From a candidate division LCP-89 bacterium (GTDB taxonomy: Bacteria > Electryoneota > B3-LCP), in contig JALGVT010000002.1 of the NCBI GenBank assembly GCA_025774555.1, positions 62,001 through 126,000 on the forward strand: a stretch of 64,000 bases of DNA. Reading direction: 5' to 3'. The notes beneath the pieces were generated by a model that did not search any database, was not told the DNA's origin, and worked only from the letters and a program-made list of their open reading frames with translations. Numbering within the stretch: the first letter of the stretch is position 1; each line of letters begins with the position of its first letter. Below, piece after piece: positions 26,952-37,017 of the stretch. The position numbers and the translations under genes are program-made.

Positions 26952-29675
26952 TCAGGAAGCAATCCTTTTAATCACCAACAGCGTCATGTCATCCTGCGGA
27001 GCGCCGCAATAGCTCTTAACCTCCTCCATCACCACATTCAGGATGTCGTCAGCCGAAAGGTTACATTGATTTTGCAGCAACCGAATGAACCGTTCTTCGC
27101 CATATTCTTCATCGTCTCCATTGGTTGCCTCGGTGATACCATCAGAATACAAGACAATGATTTCACCGGGCTCTAAGGTCACGCACCCCGAAGCATATCT
27201 GCATTCCGGCACGACGCCCAATAACAGTCCCCCTTCAGAAAGCTGCTCTAACCTGCCATTGCCGCAAAGAATCGGGAAATTATGCCCGGCATTGACATAA
27301 CTCAAACGGTTCTGGTCGGAATTGAGCGATGCGAAGAAGAAAGTCGCGAACATTTCAGGTGAAGTATTATCGTGCAGAGCCGTATTTAAGCGTCCAACCA
27401 ATACCTCCAGAGGTAGATTCGACTGCGCCAGAGTTCTCAATGACGCCTGAAGATTCGCCATTAGCAGAGCGGCAGGCATCCCCTTTCCGGATACATCACC
27501 GACCGCAAATCCCAACTTGTTCTCGGGCAGTTCAATGAAATCGTAGTAATCACCGCCAACCTGTTTCGCGGGCAGTGATGTGGCTGCGATATCGAAACCT
27601 GCAATACATGGCACTTTCTCAGGGAGCAGTTTCATCTGGATTGCCTTAGCCGCTTCCAGTTCACCTTCCAACCGCTCTTTCTCTTTGACTTCTTCGAGCA
27701 TCTCCTTCAGATCAGCCGTCATCAGGTTGAAGGAGCCTGCCAGTTCACCCAGCTCGTCACGTGTTTTGAGTTGGATGTTTGCGTTGAGATCGCCATTTCT
27801 GATCTGCTGTGTTCCCTTTCGTATTTTCGCTATCGACCGTGTAATCCCGCCGGCGAGACCGAAACCGATCAGAGCCACCAGCATTAAAATCATTCCGAAG
27901 AAACCGGCTAAAATAGCAAATACCGCTATGTAAACGCGATTGACTAAATGTTCGCCGGAAAATAACACCCCGAAGACCGAATACAACGAAGTCTGTACCA
28001 ACATGATTGAATCTGAGTCTTCAAAGCCGGTCTCCTCTCCCCATGACAGGCTGGATATTAAAGTAGGGAAACTTATCGGTATATCCAGTGCAGCGCGTTC
28101 GGGCTGCTGCTGCCGTGTTTCCAGTATGGGCTTTAGAGAACTTCCGAAATTGATATTCACTGTGCCGTCGGTAAAATCGTTAGTTTTTATATCTCCAGCC
28201 AAAATGAGTTGCAGATCGGATCCACAGCGTACCTTCATCTCATTCAGGTCTCCCAGGGTGAACGGCTGAAACAGCCCGATGACCTTGTCACCCGCTAACA
28301 TCCAGCGCGTGAAATAAGGCGTCTCTTCAAACCAGGTAATACCCGCGAAGTTATCCTTACCAAGACCGATGATAAGACTGTCATTACCGATTTCATGAGG
28401 GATAAGCATTCCGGGGAGATGGAATACAGGCGATTTTGTTCTGAAAGTAATTATCTGATCACCCTTCAACTTCTTCGTGATTACCTCTTCGATCACTTCG
28501 ATAGTCAGACTGTCGCCGCCGGACAGATTTGGCAGCGCCGCGCCTCCGTATCTGGCTCGCTCGAGCTTACCGCCGGGATTTATATCGACGAAAACAACTG
28601 AGATACCGTTGGTTTTGAGGTATTCAGAAATATACCTCTCAGCTTGAAAATCGAACCGATGAGCATTATCTTCCTCTGAGAGTACGCCGGAATTCCAGAG
28701 AGCTTCCAAGGTATCAGTTCTCCCTTCAACGATTCCGCTGGTGAAAATCTGCCAGAATGCTCCCGTCATAAACAGCAGACCAAAGAGCAGTATGACCACG
28801 AGAAGAATTCCCGGAATTATGCTGCTGAAGACGTAAGACAACGCCAGTTTGGTGCGGATTCTCAGAGAGAATTTTAGCCAATCAGCAATGGGTCGCAGGA
28901 AAACCTTGGCGGGTAGAACTATAAACAGCGCTAATAAAATATGCCGCAAACCAGAAATAAAATTGGGAAAAAGAGGCAGAAGTCTCGATTTTAAAATTTC
29001 AATTGAATTCACCGCGCTGGCGCTGATGGTAACGCCGCCAAGAACAACCCCGGAGCTATTAGCACTCGCCGAGACGTTGGCGCTGGAAATGATGAGGAAG
29101 AAGAAGCCGACCAGGCAAGTGAAAAGCAGAACCAGTTTCCGGCGCGTTTTCAGTTCGGCGCTTGATTCAAATTTAAATATCCAGACAACCAGTGCAAATG
29201 CGATCAGGAATTGCAGCCGATCATTCCAGCCGGTAAAAATCATCAGAGAAACAATCGCCAGCCCAAGTATTACTCGAAAGCTTTTCAGGTTGATCTCGGC
29301 TGAAAATCTAAAAATCTGCAGCAGCAATGTCAAGAAGCTGAACAGCGTGATACCGCTTGTGAAGAGATAAGTCCAGACGAGGCTGGGGTTGACATGGGAG
29401 ATAGAGATATTAAAGAAGAGGATCAGATCAAGGGGAAACTGCAGCAACACAAGCCAGATGAGAATTTTAAACCTGCGAACTTCGGTTGTAAGGTCAGCCG
29501 GATAACCCCAGTACAGGTTCAGTTTACGCAGGTAAAAGACAGCAGATGTTATCAATAGAACCGCGGTCACCCATCTGTTCATAAAAGAGAGAGAGAACGC
29601 TTTGCCTGCCGCGATAATGATGAGCAGCAGAAAAGCAGGTAAGAAGACATTCCTGAAGAAACGCCGGGATTTCAT
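26952..29675 (-). CDS. Membrane-bound HAMP-SpoIIE (PP2C-type) phosphatase
   Basis: 907 residues. A hydrophobic N-terminal third with many membrane segments (about 10-330), an extracytoplasmic sensor region (about 330-600), a membrane segment (VYIAVFAILAGFFGMILMLV), a HAMP domain (SIAKIRKGTQQIRNGDLNAN), a coiled coil (KEKERLEGELEAAKAIQMKL) and a C-terminal SpoIIE phosphatase domain. Metal-binding motifs QVGGDYYDF, GDVSGKGMPAALLMA and YSDGITEA are intact. Such proteins switch anti-sigma or anti-anti-sigma partners; none is nearby. Start at 29675 has AAGGGAG eight bases upstream. Follows gltX by 32 bp. Confidence 0.92.
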   Translation of the reverse strand: MKSRRFFRNVFLPAFLLLIIIAAGKAFSLSFMNRWVTAVLLITSAVFYLRKLNLYWGYPADLTTEVRRFKILIWLVLLQFPLDLILFFNISISHVNPSLVWTYLFTSGITLFSFLTLLLQIFRFSAEINLKSFRVILGLAIVSLMIFTGWNDRLQFLIAFALVVWIFKFESSAELKTRRKLVLLFTCLVGFFFLIISSANVSASANSSGVVLGGVTISASAVNSIEILKSRLLPLFPNFISGLRHILLALFIVLPAKVFLRPIADWLKFSLRIRTKLALSYVFSSIIPGILLVVILLFGLLFMTGAFWQIFTSGIVEGRTDTLEALWNSGVLSEEDNAHRFDFQAERYISEYLKTNGISVVFVDINPGGKLERARYGGAALPNLSGGDSLTIEVIEEVITKKLKGDQIITFRTKSPVFHLPGMLIPHEIGNDSLIIGLGKDNFAGITWFEETPYFTRWMLAGDKVIGLFQPFTLGDLNEMKVRCGSDLQLILAGDIKTNDFTDGTVNINFGSSLKPILETRQQQPERAALDIPISFPTLISSLSWGEETGFEDSDSIMLVQTSLYSVFGVLFSGEHLVNRVYIAVFAILAGFFGMILMLVALIGFGLAGGITRSIAKIRKGTQQIRNGDLNANIQLKTRDELGELAGSFNLMTADLKEMLEEVKEKERLEGELEAAKAIQMKLLPEKVPCIAGFDIAATSLPAKQVGGDYYDFIELPENKLGFAVGDVSGKGMPAALLMANLQASLRTLAQSNLPLEVLVGRLNTALHDNTSPEMFATFFFASLNSDQNRLSYVNAGHNFPILCGNGRLEQLSEGGLLLGVVPECRYASGCVTLEPGEIIVLYSDGITEATNGDDEEYGEERFIRLLQNQCNLSADDILNVVMEEVKSYCGAPQDDMTLLVIKRIAS

Positions 29676-29707
29676 GATGTAATCTCCCTTAATTCGGGAC
29701 AAAATAT

Positions 29708-31126
29708 CTACATTTTCGACAACCGGTTGATTGCCTCTTTATACCCTAAATGAGCCAATATCACGCGCAATTCAGGACCGGCAGTCATTCCTGTCATCGC
29801 GACTCGCAAGGGCATCCAGAGATCCTTGCCTTTTACTCCAACCGCCTTACCCGCTTCATTGACGACTACCAGGAGTGCGTCAGCATCCGGTTCGTCAAGG
29901 CTTTTCCACTTGTCCAGAATCGCTGGAATAACAGTTTTTGCTCCATCGCTTGCCAGCCACTGCCGGGCATCTTCATCCGGCGGCGGGTAGTGCGCCGAAA
30001 ACGGCTTCAGTTTTTCCGGCAGCTCATCCAGGCGGTGCAGGCTTTTCTGGACACTTCCGATCAGTTGAACCAATGAATCGTCAGCAAGCGCACCGAATTC
30101 AGTGTCCTTTAAAAATGGTTTTGCCAACAGTGCGATTTCGGCAGTTCCCGCTCGCTTGAAATGCTCGTTTGCGATCCATCCCAATTTGGTTGGATCGAAA
30201 ACCGATCCAGAGCGATTAACTCGTTTAAGTTGGAAGGCGTCAGTAAGCTCTTTTAAGTTGAATATTTCACGGTCGTCGCCGGGATTCCAGCCGAGAAACG
30301 CGATATAGTTGATCAATGCCTGCGGAAGAATGCCGCGCTCGAGCCAGCCTGCGACTGAACCAGCGCCTTCACGTTTCGACAGTTTCTGGCGGTCCTGATT
30401 CAAGATAAGCGGCAGGTGCGCGAACTTCGGCGGCTTTATCCCGAGAAAACGGTAGAGCAGGAGATGCTTGGGAACGGAAATAAGCCACTCTTCGCCGCGG
30501 ATTACGTGCGTGATCTCCATGCTGGCGTCATCGACGACATTGGCGAGATGATAGGTCGGAAATCCGTCTGATTTCATCAGCACTTGATCATCGACGTCAG
30601 CCAGCGGGAAATCCACTTCACCCCAGACGAGATCGTAATGCTTGATTTCACCCTCTAAAGGAACGGCAAGCCGGATAACATACGGCTCAGATTCCATTCT
30701 TTTCAGTGCTTCGGACTTGTCGAGAGCGCGGCATTTTCTGTCATATCCGGCAGTTTCGCCTCGTGCTTGCTGTTCTTTGCGAACTTGATCCAGGCGCTCC
30801 TGACTGCAAAAGCAGGGATAGGCATTCCCACTGTCGATTAACTGCTGTGCGGCTTCGTGGTAAATATCCAGCCTCTCAGACTGGATATAAGGACCATAAT
30901 CGCCGCCGATCCCGGGTCCCTCATCAGGAGTCAACCCGCAGATACCCAGCATTTCAATCAGGCTGTCCGTCGCGCCGCTCACGTGCCGCTCGCGGTCAGT
31001 GTCTTCAATGCGCAGGACAAACACTCCGCCGGTCTTGCGGGCATACAGGTAATTGTACAAAGCTGTTCTCAAACCGCCGACGTGCAGATCGCCTGTCGGA
31101 CTGGGCGCGAAACGAACTCGGGTCAT
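29708..31126 (-). CDS. gltX: Glutamyl-tRNA synthetase
   Basis: 472 residues. Class I signature PSPTGDLHVGG (8-18) and KLSKR (248-252); the anticodon-binding C-terminal domain is present. Charges tRNA-Glu. Length is normal for a bacterial GluRS. Between ispDF and the phosphatase gene. Confidence 0.96.
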   Translation of the reverse strand: MTRVRFAPSPTGDLHVGGLRTALYNYLYARKTGGVFVLRIEDTDRERHVSGATDSLIEMLGICGLTPDEGPGIGGDYGPYIQSERLDIYHEAAQQLIDSGNAYPCFCSQERLDQVRKEQQARGETAGYDRKCRALDKSEALKRMESEPYVIRLAVPLEGEIKHYDLVWGEVDFPLADVDDQVLMKSDGFPTYHLANVVDDASMEITHVIRGEEWLISVPKHLLLYRFLGIKPPKFAHLPLILNQDRQKLSKREGAGSVAGWLERGILPQALINYIAFLGWNPGDDREIFNLKELTDAFQLKRVNRSGSVFDPTKLGWIANEHFKRAGTAEIALLAKPFLKDTEFGALADDSLVQLIGSVQKSLHRLDELPEKLKPFSAHYPPPDEDARQWLASDGAKTVIPAILDKWKSLDEPDADALLVVVNEAGKAVGVKGKDLWMPLRVAMTGMTAGPELRVILAHLGYKEAINRLSKM

Positions 31127-31242
31127 AATCTCCTGCTGATTGGATCAGTTACTGTGATTCTGATATATGTAAGACGATGGAAAGCGCGAAAAAGATTCAG
31201 AGGAATGCAGTTATTTCTGATAAATGAGTGTGACAACCCCGC

Positions 31243-32427
31243 CTACCCCTTCAGCACCAGCGCCAACGCGTTGCAGGCGATGCCTTCTCCTCTACCAAAA
31301 GGTCCCATTCCTTCTGTGGTAGTGGCTTTGACGGAGACGCGGTCAATTTCAAGCTGAAGCGCATTAGATAGATTCTCACGGATTGCTTCGCGGTACGGCG
31401 CAATTTTAGGAAGTTGTACAACAATCGTCGCATCCACATTACATATAGCGTAACCTTTTTCTGCAACCATTTCGCGGATTTTCTTCAGCAGCTCAATGCT
31501 TGAGACCCCTTTGTATTGCGGATCGCTGTCAGGGAAGTGCTGACCGAGATCACCCAGTGACACAGCTCCAAGTAGTGCATCGCCGATAGCATGGCACAAG
31601 ACGTCGGCATCCGAATGACCATGCAGCCCGAGATCAAAGGGGATGTGCTCACCGCCCAGAATCAGCTTTCTACCGGTGGTAAAACGGTGCGCATCGAAAC
31701 CCGCACCGCATCTGAGCAAGGGAAATTTATCATTTGATAACATCATTTCGGCTCGCTTTAAATCCTCTGAAGTGGTTATTTTGAAATTGTCCGGATCACC
31801 CTTGACTATAGCTACGCTTTTTCCGGGAATCCGCTCAACATACGAAGCATCGTCCGTGCCGAAGAAACGCTCCTTTTCTGCTCGAGCAAGCGCATCTTCG
31901 AGGATTGTCCGGTGGAAACATTGCGGAGTCTGCGTCAGGATCGTTTCCGAACGATCTATAATTCCGTCAGAGAAACCATCCTGCTGTTTCCGCAGAGTAT
32001 CCACTAAGGGGACACCGGGGACAACGCCATCACAATGGTTTAATGCCGTAAGTACGCGGTCAATTACGGGAAATGAAATGAAGGGTCTCGCTGCGTCATG
32101 AACAGCGACCACATTACACTCAACGGGCAGCGCCTGCACTCCTTTACGCACCGAATCAACGCGTTCAGTTCCGCCCGGAACCACTGCAGCCAGCTTTTCA
32201 GGCGCCCATTTGACGCCCAATTTTCTTGCCTGCTCGAGCCACTCTTCTCCTGCGACCAGCACAATATCCGTTACTGCGGGGTGTTTTTCAAATATTTCGA
32301 GAGAGTAGGCAACCAGGGGACGGTCGTGAAGTGTAACTAACGGTTTGGGAAGATCATAACCGAGACGGACACCTTCTCCGCCCGCCACGATTATCGCTGT
32401 GACATTCTGAGTAGAATTGTCATTCAC
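31243..32427 (-). CDS. ispDF: IspD-IspF fusion of the MEP isoprenoid pathway
   Basis: 394 residues. The first half (about 8-230) is MEP cytidylyltransferase (AIIVAGGEGVRLGYDLPKPL, VVAVHDAARPFI, NFKITTSEDL). The second half (about 236-394) is 2-C-methyl-D-erythritol 2,4-cyclodiphosphate synthase, with metal ligands Asp245 and His247 in GAGFDAHRF and GLHGHSDADVLCHAIGDALL. The two enzymes act in the same pathway, separated by the IspE step. Overlap-free, 7 bp after queA. Confidence 0.95.
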   Translation of the reverse strand: MNDNSTQNVTAIIVAGGEGVRLGYDLPKPLVTLHDRPLVAYSLEIFEKHPAVTDIVLVAGEEWLEQARKLGVKWAPEKLAAVVPGGTERVDSVRKGVQALPVECNVVAVHDAARPFISFPVIDRVLTALNHCDGVVPGVPLVDTLRKQQDGFSDGIIDRSETILTQTPQCFHRTILEDALARAEKERFFGTDDASYVERIPGKSVAIVKGDPDNFKITTSEDLKRAEMMLSNDKFPLLRCGAGFDAHRFTTGRKLILGGEHIPFDLGLHGHSDADVLCHAIGDALLGAVSLGDLGQHFPDSDPQYKGVSSIELLKKIREMVAEKGYAICNVDATIVVQLPKIAPYREAIRENLSNALQLEIDRVSVKATTTEGMGPFGRGEGIACNALALVLKG

Positions 32428-32434
32428 GTCAGCC

Positions 32435-33463
32435 TCATACTATCAGCATGGCATCGCCATAACTGTAGAAGTGGTACTTCTTACGGATGGCATATCGGTA
32501 TGCCTTCATGATCTGGTTCTGATCTGCAAACGCAGACGTCAGCATAATGAGGGTTGAAGCGGGAAGATGAAAATTGGTAATCAAACCATCAACAACTTTG
32601 AAATCGTAAGGGGGATAGATAAATATGTCCGTCCAGCCGCTGCCGCCGCGCACGCCGCCATCTTGATTTGCTATGGTTTCGAGTACTCGGGTGGTCGTGG
32701 TGCCGACTGCAATAATGCGTCCGCCTTCCGCTCTGACCTGATTGATTGCTTCAACGGATTCCAGCGTGATTTCATAATATTCTGAATCCATTCGGTGGCG
32801 CGAGATATCTTCGACGCTAACCGGTCGGAAAGTGCCCAGACCGACATGTAATACAATCGGTATTATTTTAACCCCTTTCTGCCGGATCCGGTTTAACAGT
32901 TCAGTTGTGAAATGCAAACCCGCAGTAGGGGCGGCAACGGCGCCTGACACTCTGGCATATACCGTCTGGTAGCGTTCCTTATCAAGGTCATCGGGCGGTC
33001 GCTTTATATAGGGCGGTAACGGTGAAATGCCGAAATTTTCGACTGCATCATGGAAACTACCTTCGCAATCGAAACGGACTACTCGTCCACCGGAGACGGT
33101 GTTATCCACAACTTCACAGTTAACGTTGTCATCGAACCAGATAACGTTGCCCTTGCGGACTTTGCGCGCGGGTCTGACCAGAACTTCCCAGAGTGATCCA
33201 TTTAACTCACGCAGGAGAAACACTTCTATCCTGGCTTCCGTTCGATCCTTCTGACCGAATAACCGGGCAGGGAACACCTTGGTTTCATTGATCACCAGCG
33301 CGTCACCCGGCTTCAGAAAGTCAATGACATTGAAGAACTGCTCATCGCGCAGTTTTCCATTCTCCCTGTCGAGGACGAGAAGTCTGGACCGATCCCTGAC
33401 CTCTGCCGGAGTTTGTGCAATTAGTTTTTCTGGTAACCTGAACTTGAAATCAGAAAGCTGCAT
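32435..33463 (-). CDS. queA: S-adenosylmethionine:tRNA ribosyltransferase-isomerase
   Basis: 342 residues. Starts MQLSDFKFRLPEKLIAQTPA and carries DALVINETKVFPARLFG, APTAGLHFT and NFHLPASTLIMLTSAF, all strongly conserved in QueA. It makes epoxyqueuosine in tRNA anticodons. Between ruvB and ispDF. Confidence 0.96.
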   Translation of the reverse strand: MQLSDFKFRLPEKLIAQTPAEVRDRSRLLVLDRENGKLRDEQFFNVIDFLKPGDALVINETKVFPARLFGQKDRTEARIEVFLLRELNGSLWEVLVRPARKVRKGNVIWFDDNVNCEVVDNTVSGGRVVRFDCEGSFHDAVENFGISPLPPYIKRPPDDLDKERYQTVYARVSGAVAAPTAGLHFTTELLNRIRQKGVKIIPIVLHVGLGTFRPVSVEDISRHRMDSEYYEITLESVEAINQVRAEGGRIIAVGTTTTRVLETIANQDGGVRGGSGWTDIFIYPPYDFKVVDGLITNFHLPASTLIMLTSAFADQNQIMKAYRYAIRKKYHFYSYGDAMLIV

Positions 33464-33566
33464 AGATAGACACCATATAGGTAAAGCGCATTTTTTAAGA
33501 CAAGTTAATTACTTAACGGAATTACAACTATTCTTATACTAAAATGATTGTGCACCTTGTGAAACG

Positions 33567-34595
33567 TTACAGAATATTTTGCTGCCCGTTCACCGATTGC
33601 GGGATATTCTGCCCGAAGTATTCATAGGCGTACACAGTAGCGCATCTCCCCTTCGCCGTTCTTTCGAGGAATCCTTGCCTGATGAGATAAGGTTCATATA
33701 ATTCTTCAATGGTCTGTGCGTCTTCGCCGACGGTGATGGCGAGCGTTTTCAATCCAACCGGACCGCCGCGGTATTTCTTCATAACCGAATCTAAGATACG
33801 CTTGTCCATCTGATCTAAACCCAGCGCATCCACTTCAAGAAGGTTTAGCGCATGATCCGCCATGGCGCTGTCAATGACGCCTTTGCCTCGAACTTGAGCA
33901 ATATCCCTGATACGGCGCAGCAGCCTGTTGGCGATCCGGGGCGTCCCGCGTGAACGTCTGGCTATTTCAGCAGCACCGTCCTCTTCAAGAGGAATCTTCA
34001 ATTTGACGGCGGATCGCGTGACAATAGTCTGCAGCTCTTCGGGAGTGTAATAATCAAGTCTGCCGGTAACTCCAAATCTTGCCCGCAGCGGCGACGTCAG
34101 CAGACCCGCTCTGGTTGTCGCTCCTATCAGTGTAAACTGCGGCAGGTTCAACTGCACTGTTCTCGCCGCCGGTCCCTGGTCGATAACCAGATCAAGCCGG
34201 TAATCTTCCATTGCCGGATAGAGATATTCCTCGACATTATGCGACAGGCGGTGGATCTCATCTATAAAGAGCACGTCTCGAGGCTGCAGATTGGTCAGCA
34301 GACCCGCCAGATCTCCGGGTCGGTCGAGAACCGGTCCTGAAGTGCAGCGGATACCGACGCCAAGTTCTTCAGCCATGACGTAAGCAAGAGTCGTTTTACC
34401 CAATCCCGGGGGTCCGTAAAAGAGGCAGTGATCGAGGGATTCGCCTCTTTCGACCGCCGCCTGAATGAAGATCCTCAGGTTTTCAACCAGGCGTTCCTGT
34501 CCGACGAACTCATCCAGCAGTTTCGGTCTGAGCGACCGGTCAAATTCAGCGTCCGTGTTCAACGGTTCCGGTATGGTAAGACGGTCTTCGTTCAT
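33567..34595 (-). CDS. ruvB: Holliday junction branch-migration helicase RuvB
   Basis: 342 residues. AAA+ ATPase with Walker [10 protein letters not shown] (61-69), Walker [10 protein letters not shown], and the winged-helix C-terminus ([33 protein letters not shown]). Start overlaps the ruvA stop by ATGA. Confidence 0.97.
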   Translation of the reverse strand: MNEDRLTIPEPLNTDAEFDRSLRPKLLDEFVGQERLVENLRIFIQAAVERGESLDHCLFYGPPGLGKTTLAYVMAEELGVGIRCTSGPVLDRPGDLAGLLTNLQPRDVLFIDEIHRLSHNVEEYLYPAMEDYRLDLVIDQGPAARTVQLNLPQFTLIGATTRAGLLTSPLRARFGVTGRLDYYTPEELQTIVTRSAVKLKIPLEEDGAAEIARRSRGTPRIANRLLRRIRDIAQVRGKGVIDSAMADHALNLLEVDALGLDQMDKRILDSVMKKYRGGPVGLKTLAITVGEDAQTIEELYEPYLIRQGFLERTAKGRCATVYAYEYFGQNIPQSVNGQQNIL

Positions 34596-35176
34596 GCTGA
34601 GAGTTTCGCCAAAGCTGTTTTTATGATATTTTCCAATCCAGTGGAAGATTCGAGGTCTTTTATCGCCATGCGAATCTGTTCAGACTGGAAACCGAGGTTT
34701 TCAAGCGCATTATAAGCCTGCGCCAGCACAGTATCTTTCGGAGCGCCGCCTGATGGGGCGAACTGCAACTCCTTGTCGGTCAGACTCTCTTTCAATTCTA
34801 TCAGCAGACGGCGCGCGGTTTTTGGCCCGACGCCTGGAATTACGGTCAGTCTCTTCCAGTCCTCATCTGCCATAACTCGAACCAGTTCCTCAGGTCTGAT
34901 CCCTGAAATGATCTGCATAGCCATCTTGGGACCAACACCGCTGACCTTGTTCAGCAGAAGAAACAGACTGCGCTCCCGGCGGCTGCCGAAACCGTAAAGA
35001 TTCAAATTGTCTTCTTTAAAATGAAGATGCGTCCAGAGAAGCGCTTCTTCTCCTTTGGATCCGATATCCTGCCCGGTGTGATCAGGAGTGATAATGCTAA
35101 AGCCGATTCCACCGACATCCAAGACAACCCGCCCGGGTTGAGATTCAATTATTTTACCACATAAAAAATCGTACAA
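34592..35176 (-). CDS. ruvA: Holliday junction DNA helicase RuvA
   Basis: 194 residues. OB-fold N-terminus, two helix-hairpin-helix motifs ([40 protein letters not shown]) and the small C-terminal RuvB-binding domain (YNALENLGF). Binds four-way junctions and loads RuvB. Separated from ruvC by 310 bp of palindromes. Confidence 0.96.
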   Translation of the reverse strand: MYDFLCGKIIESQPGRVVLDVGGIGFSIITPDHTGQDIGSKGEEALLWTHLHFKEDNLNLYGFGSRRERSLFLLLNKVSGVGPKMAMQIISGIRPEELVRVMADEDWKRLTVIPGVGPKTARRLLIELKESLTDKELQFAPSGGAPKDTVLAQAYNALENLGFQSEQIRMAIKDLESSTGLENIIKTALAKLSA

Positions 35177-35486
35177 ATCTCTCTCAGTAAATTATTTATC
35201 GTGTTTCCCGAAAAGAAAGTCAGATTACATATTATAGATAGACTATATTTCACCGGGATTATTGATAAAGCTCAATAGGGTAAATTAGACAGACAAGAAT
35301 GTCTATCTTCCCCAGTCATCAGCCGTACGGCTGAAGGTCAGGCATTCCTGCCTGACGGGAATGTCAGATTCTCCGAAGAAGTCCCCTTGGGAGTCCTATG
35401 GACCTTCGGACTGGACTTCGCCAGAATGACTTTTTCAAAAGCTGCCGGTTTTATAGTACCAGCCAACCGCTATATCGCATATTTAA
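35177..35486. repeat. Palindrome-rich gap between ruvC and ruvA
   Basis: No gene. It contains a perfect palindrome CAGCCGTACGGCTG, the palindrome GTCAGGCATTCCTGCCTGAC (35337-35356, also near 42971) and inverted CCGAAG/CTTCGG and AGTCC/GGACT pairs between 35374 and 35425. Looks like remains of small interspersed elements inserted in an operon. Confidence 0.6.
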
Positions 35487-35975
35487 CTAAAAATCAGGTT
35501 TAAAGGCGCAGCATAACGCCACAGCCAGAGCATCTGAACAATCCAGCGACTTCGGCGCTGACTGGAGGTTCAATATCTGTGTAATCATGTGCCGAACCTG
35601 TTCCTTACTCGCCTGTCCATTGCCGACGACCGACTGCTTGACTCGAGCCGGCGGAAAGAGCATTACCGGAATATCCCTGCGCGCTGCGGCTAATAGAGCC
35701 GCGCCCCGCGCCTGTCCGGTTTTCAAAGCTGTCTGCACATTTTTACCGAAGAACTGGTCTTCTACCGCCATCACCTGCGCGGCGGTTCGATCAATGACTT
35801 CTATCAGCTTTTCGTGAATGTACAGCAGCCTGCTGGACAGATCGCCGCGCGGCGGTTTGATGAGTTCAGTATGGATAAAATGCAGTCCCTGCCCCGGACC
35901 CACCGCACCCTGTTCTCTGTCGATGATCCCCACTCCAGTATTGGTCAATCCGGGATCCACGCCGATGATACGCAT
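35487..35975 (-). CDS. ruvC: Crossover junction endodeoxyribonuclease RuvC
   Basis: 162 residues. RNase H fold with Asp7 (IIGVDPGLTNTGVGII), Glu in VEDQFFGKN, and the late SLDCSDALAVALC with its acidic residues. Resolves Holliday junctions. Starts 2 bp after the yebC stop. Confidence 0.96.
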   Translation of the reverse strand: MRIIGVDPGLTNTGVGIIDREQGAVGPGQGLHFIHTELIKPPRGDLSSRLLYIHEKLIEVIDRTAAQVMAVEDQFFGKNVQTALKTGQARGAALLAAARRDIPVMLFPPARVKQSVVGNGQASKEQVRHMITQILNLQSAPKSLDCSDALAVALCCAFKPDF

Positions 35976-35977
35976 GG

Positions 35978-36724
35978 CTATTCGGCGTCATCTATGATAT
36001 CTTCGTCGATATCAAAGTTGGAGCTGACAGTCTGAACGTCTTCGTGATCGTCCAGCATCTCCATCAGCTTTAACAGCGTTGAGGCATTCGATCCCTCAAC
36101 TTTAACTGTGCTCTGCGGCAGCATGGTGATTTCTGCTGAGAGTATCTCAATTCCCGCCTCGTCGAGTGCGTTCTTAACAGCTTCGATGTTTTCTGGATCA
36201 CAGACTACCTCAAAGGCGTTTTCCTCTTCACTGAAATCGTCGGCGCCGTGATCTAACAGCAGTTCAAGCAGATCGTCTTCCGTCGTGACTTCTGTAGAGA
36301 TGGTCACCAACCCGCGTCTCTCGAACATCCAGTTGACGGAACCGGTTTCCCCTAAGGAGCCGCCGTATTTTGTCAGGAGGTGGCGTATGTCGCTGACCGT
36401 TCGGTTGCGGTTATCCGTCAAAGTCTGAATTAAAAGCGCCGCGCCGCCCGGTCCATATCCCTCATAGACGATTTCATCGTAAACTGTGCCCGGCAATTCA
36501 CCCGTGCCTTTTTTTATGGCGCGATCGATATTTGCCGCGGGCATGTTAGCCGCCTTGGCAGTTAACACTGCCGTTCGGAGGCGCGGATTTCCCGTTTCAT
36601 CACCTCCGCCGGCACGAGCGGCAACGCTTATCTCTTTGATCAGTTTCGTAAATATCTTACCGCGGGCAGCATCAGTCTTCTCTTTCTTGCGACGGATAGT
36701 TGCCCATTTAGAATGACCGGACAT
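35978..36724 (-). CDS. yebC: YebC/PmpR-family protein
   Basis: 248 residues. Conserved N-terminus GHSKWATIRRKKEKTDAARG and KIFTKLIKEI, then YEGYGPGGAALLIQTLTDNR. Family members act as regulators or as translation factors at proline stretches. First gene of the ruv-queA-ispDF-gltX block; yebC-ruvC order is widely conserved. Confidence 0.95.
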   Translation of the reverse strand: MSGHSKWATIRRKKEKTDAARGKIFTKLIKEISVAARAGGGDETGNPRLRTAVLTAKAANMPAANIDRAIKKGTGELPGTVYDEIVYEGYGPGGAALLIQTLTDNRNRTVSDIRHLLTKYGGSLGETGSVNWMFERRGLVTISTEVTTEDDLLELLLDHGADDFSEEENAFEVVCDPENIEAVKNALDEAGIEILSAEITMLPQSTVKVEGSNASTLLKLMEMLDDHEDVQTVSSNFDIDEDIIDDAE

Positions 36725-36825
36725 TCGGCTGATGCCTCCATTTTTAATCTTAAGACTGTAAAAACCAGGAAAGAACGTGCGATTCTTTCAGGGGCAGGAT
36801 GTATTTTATGGTTGAGTTTTAGGTG

Positions 36826-36854
36826 AATATACAAAAAAAAGGTGCGTTTTCCAA
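36826..36854 (-). promoter_or_regulatory. Promoter of the yebC-ruv operon
   Basis: Minus strand TTGGAA (36849-36854), 17-base spacer containing a T-run, TATATT (36826-36831), leaving a leader of about 95 bases. Divergent from the promoter at 36944-36972. Confidence 0.6.
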
Positions 36855-36943
36855 GTGAAAATATTCCTCTCAGCCGTTCGAGTATGTCATAGAGTGAACC
36901 GCTACCAAACACCAATTCCCTTGTTTAACAGCCATTATTTCTC

Positions 36944-36972
36944 TTGAAAGTACCACAAATTATTGATATATT
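36944..36972 (+). promoter_or_regulatory. Promoter of the PorT-like barrel gene
   Basis: TTGAAA (36944-36949), 17-base spacer, TATATT (36967-36972); leader of about 40 bases to the ATG at 37018. Confidence 0.65.
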
Positions 36973-37017
36973 TAACAGAATTCTGTAACTGCTGTCTATC
37001 CCGGTGCGTCTTATATT

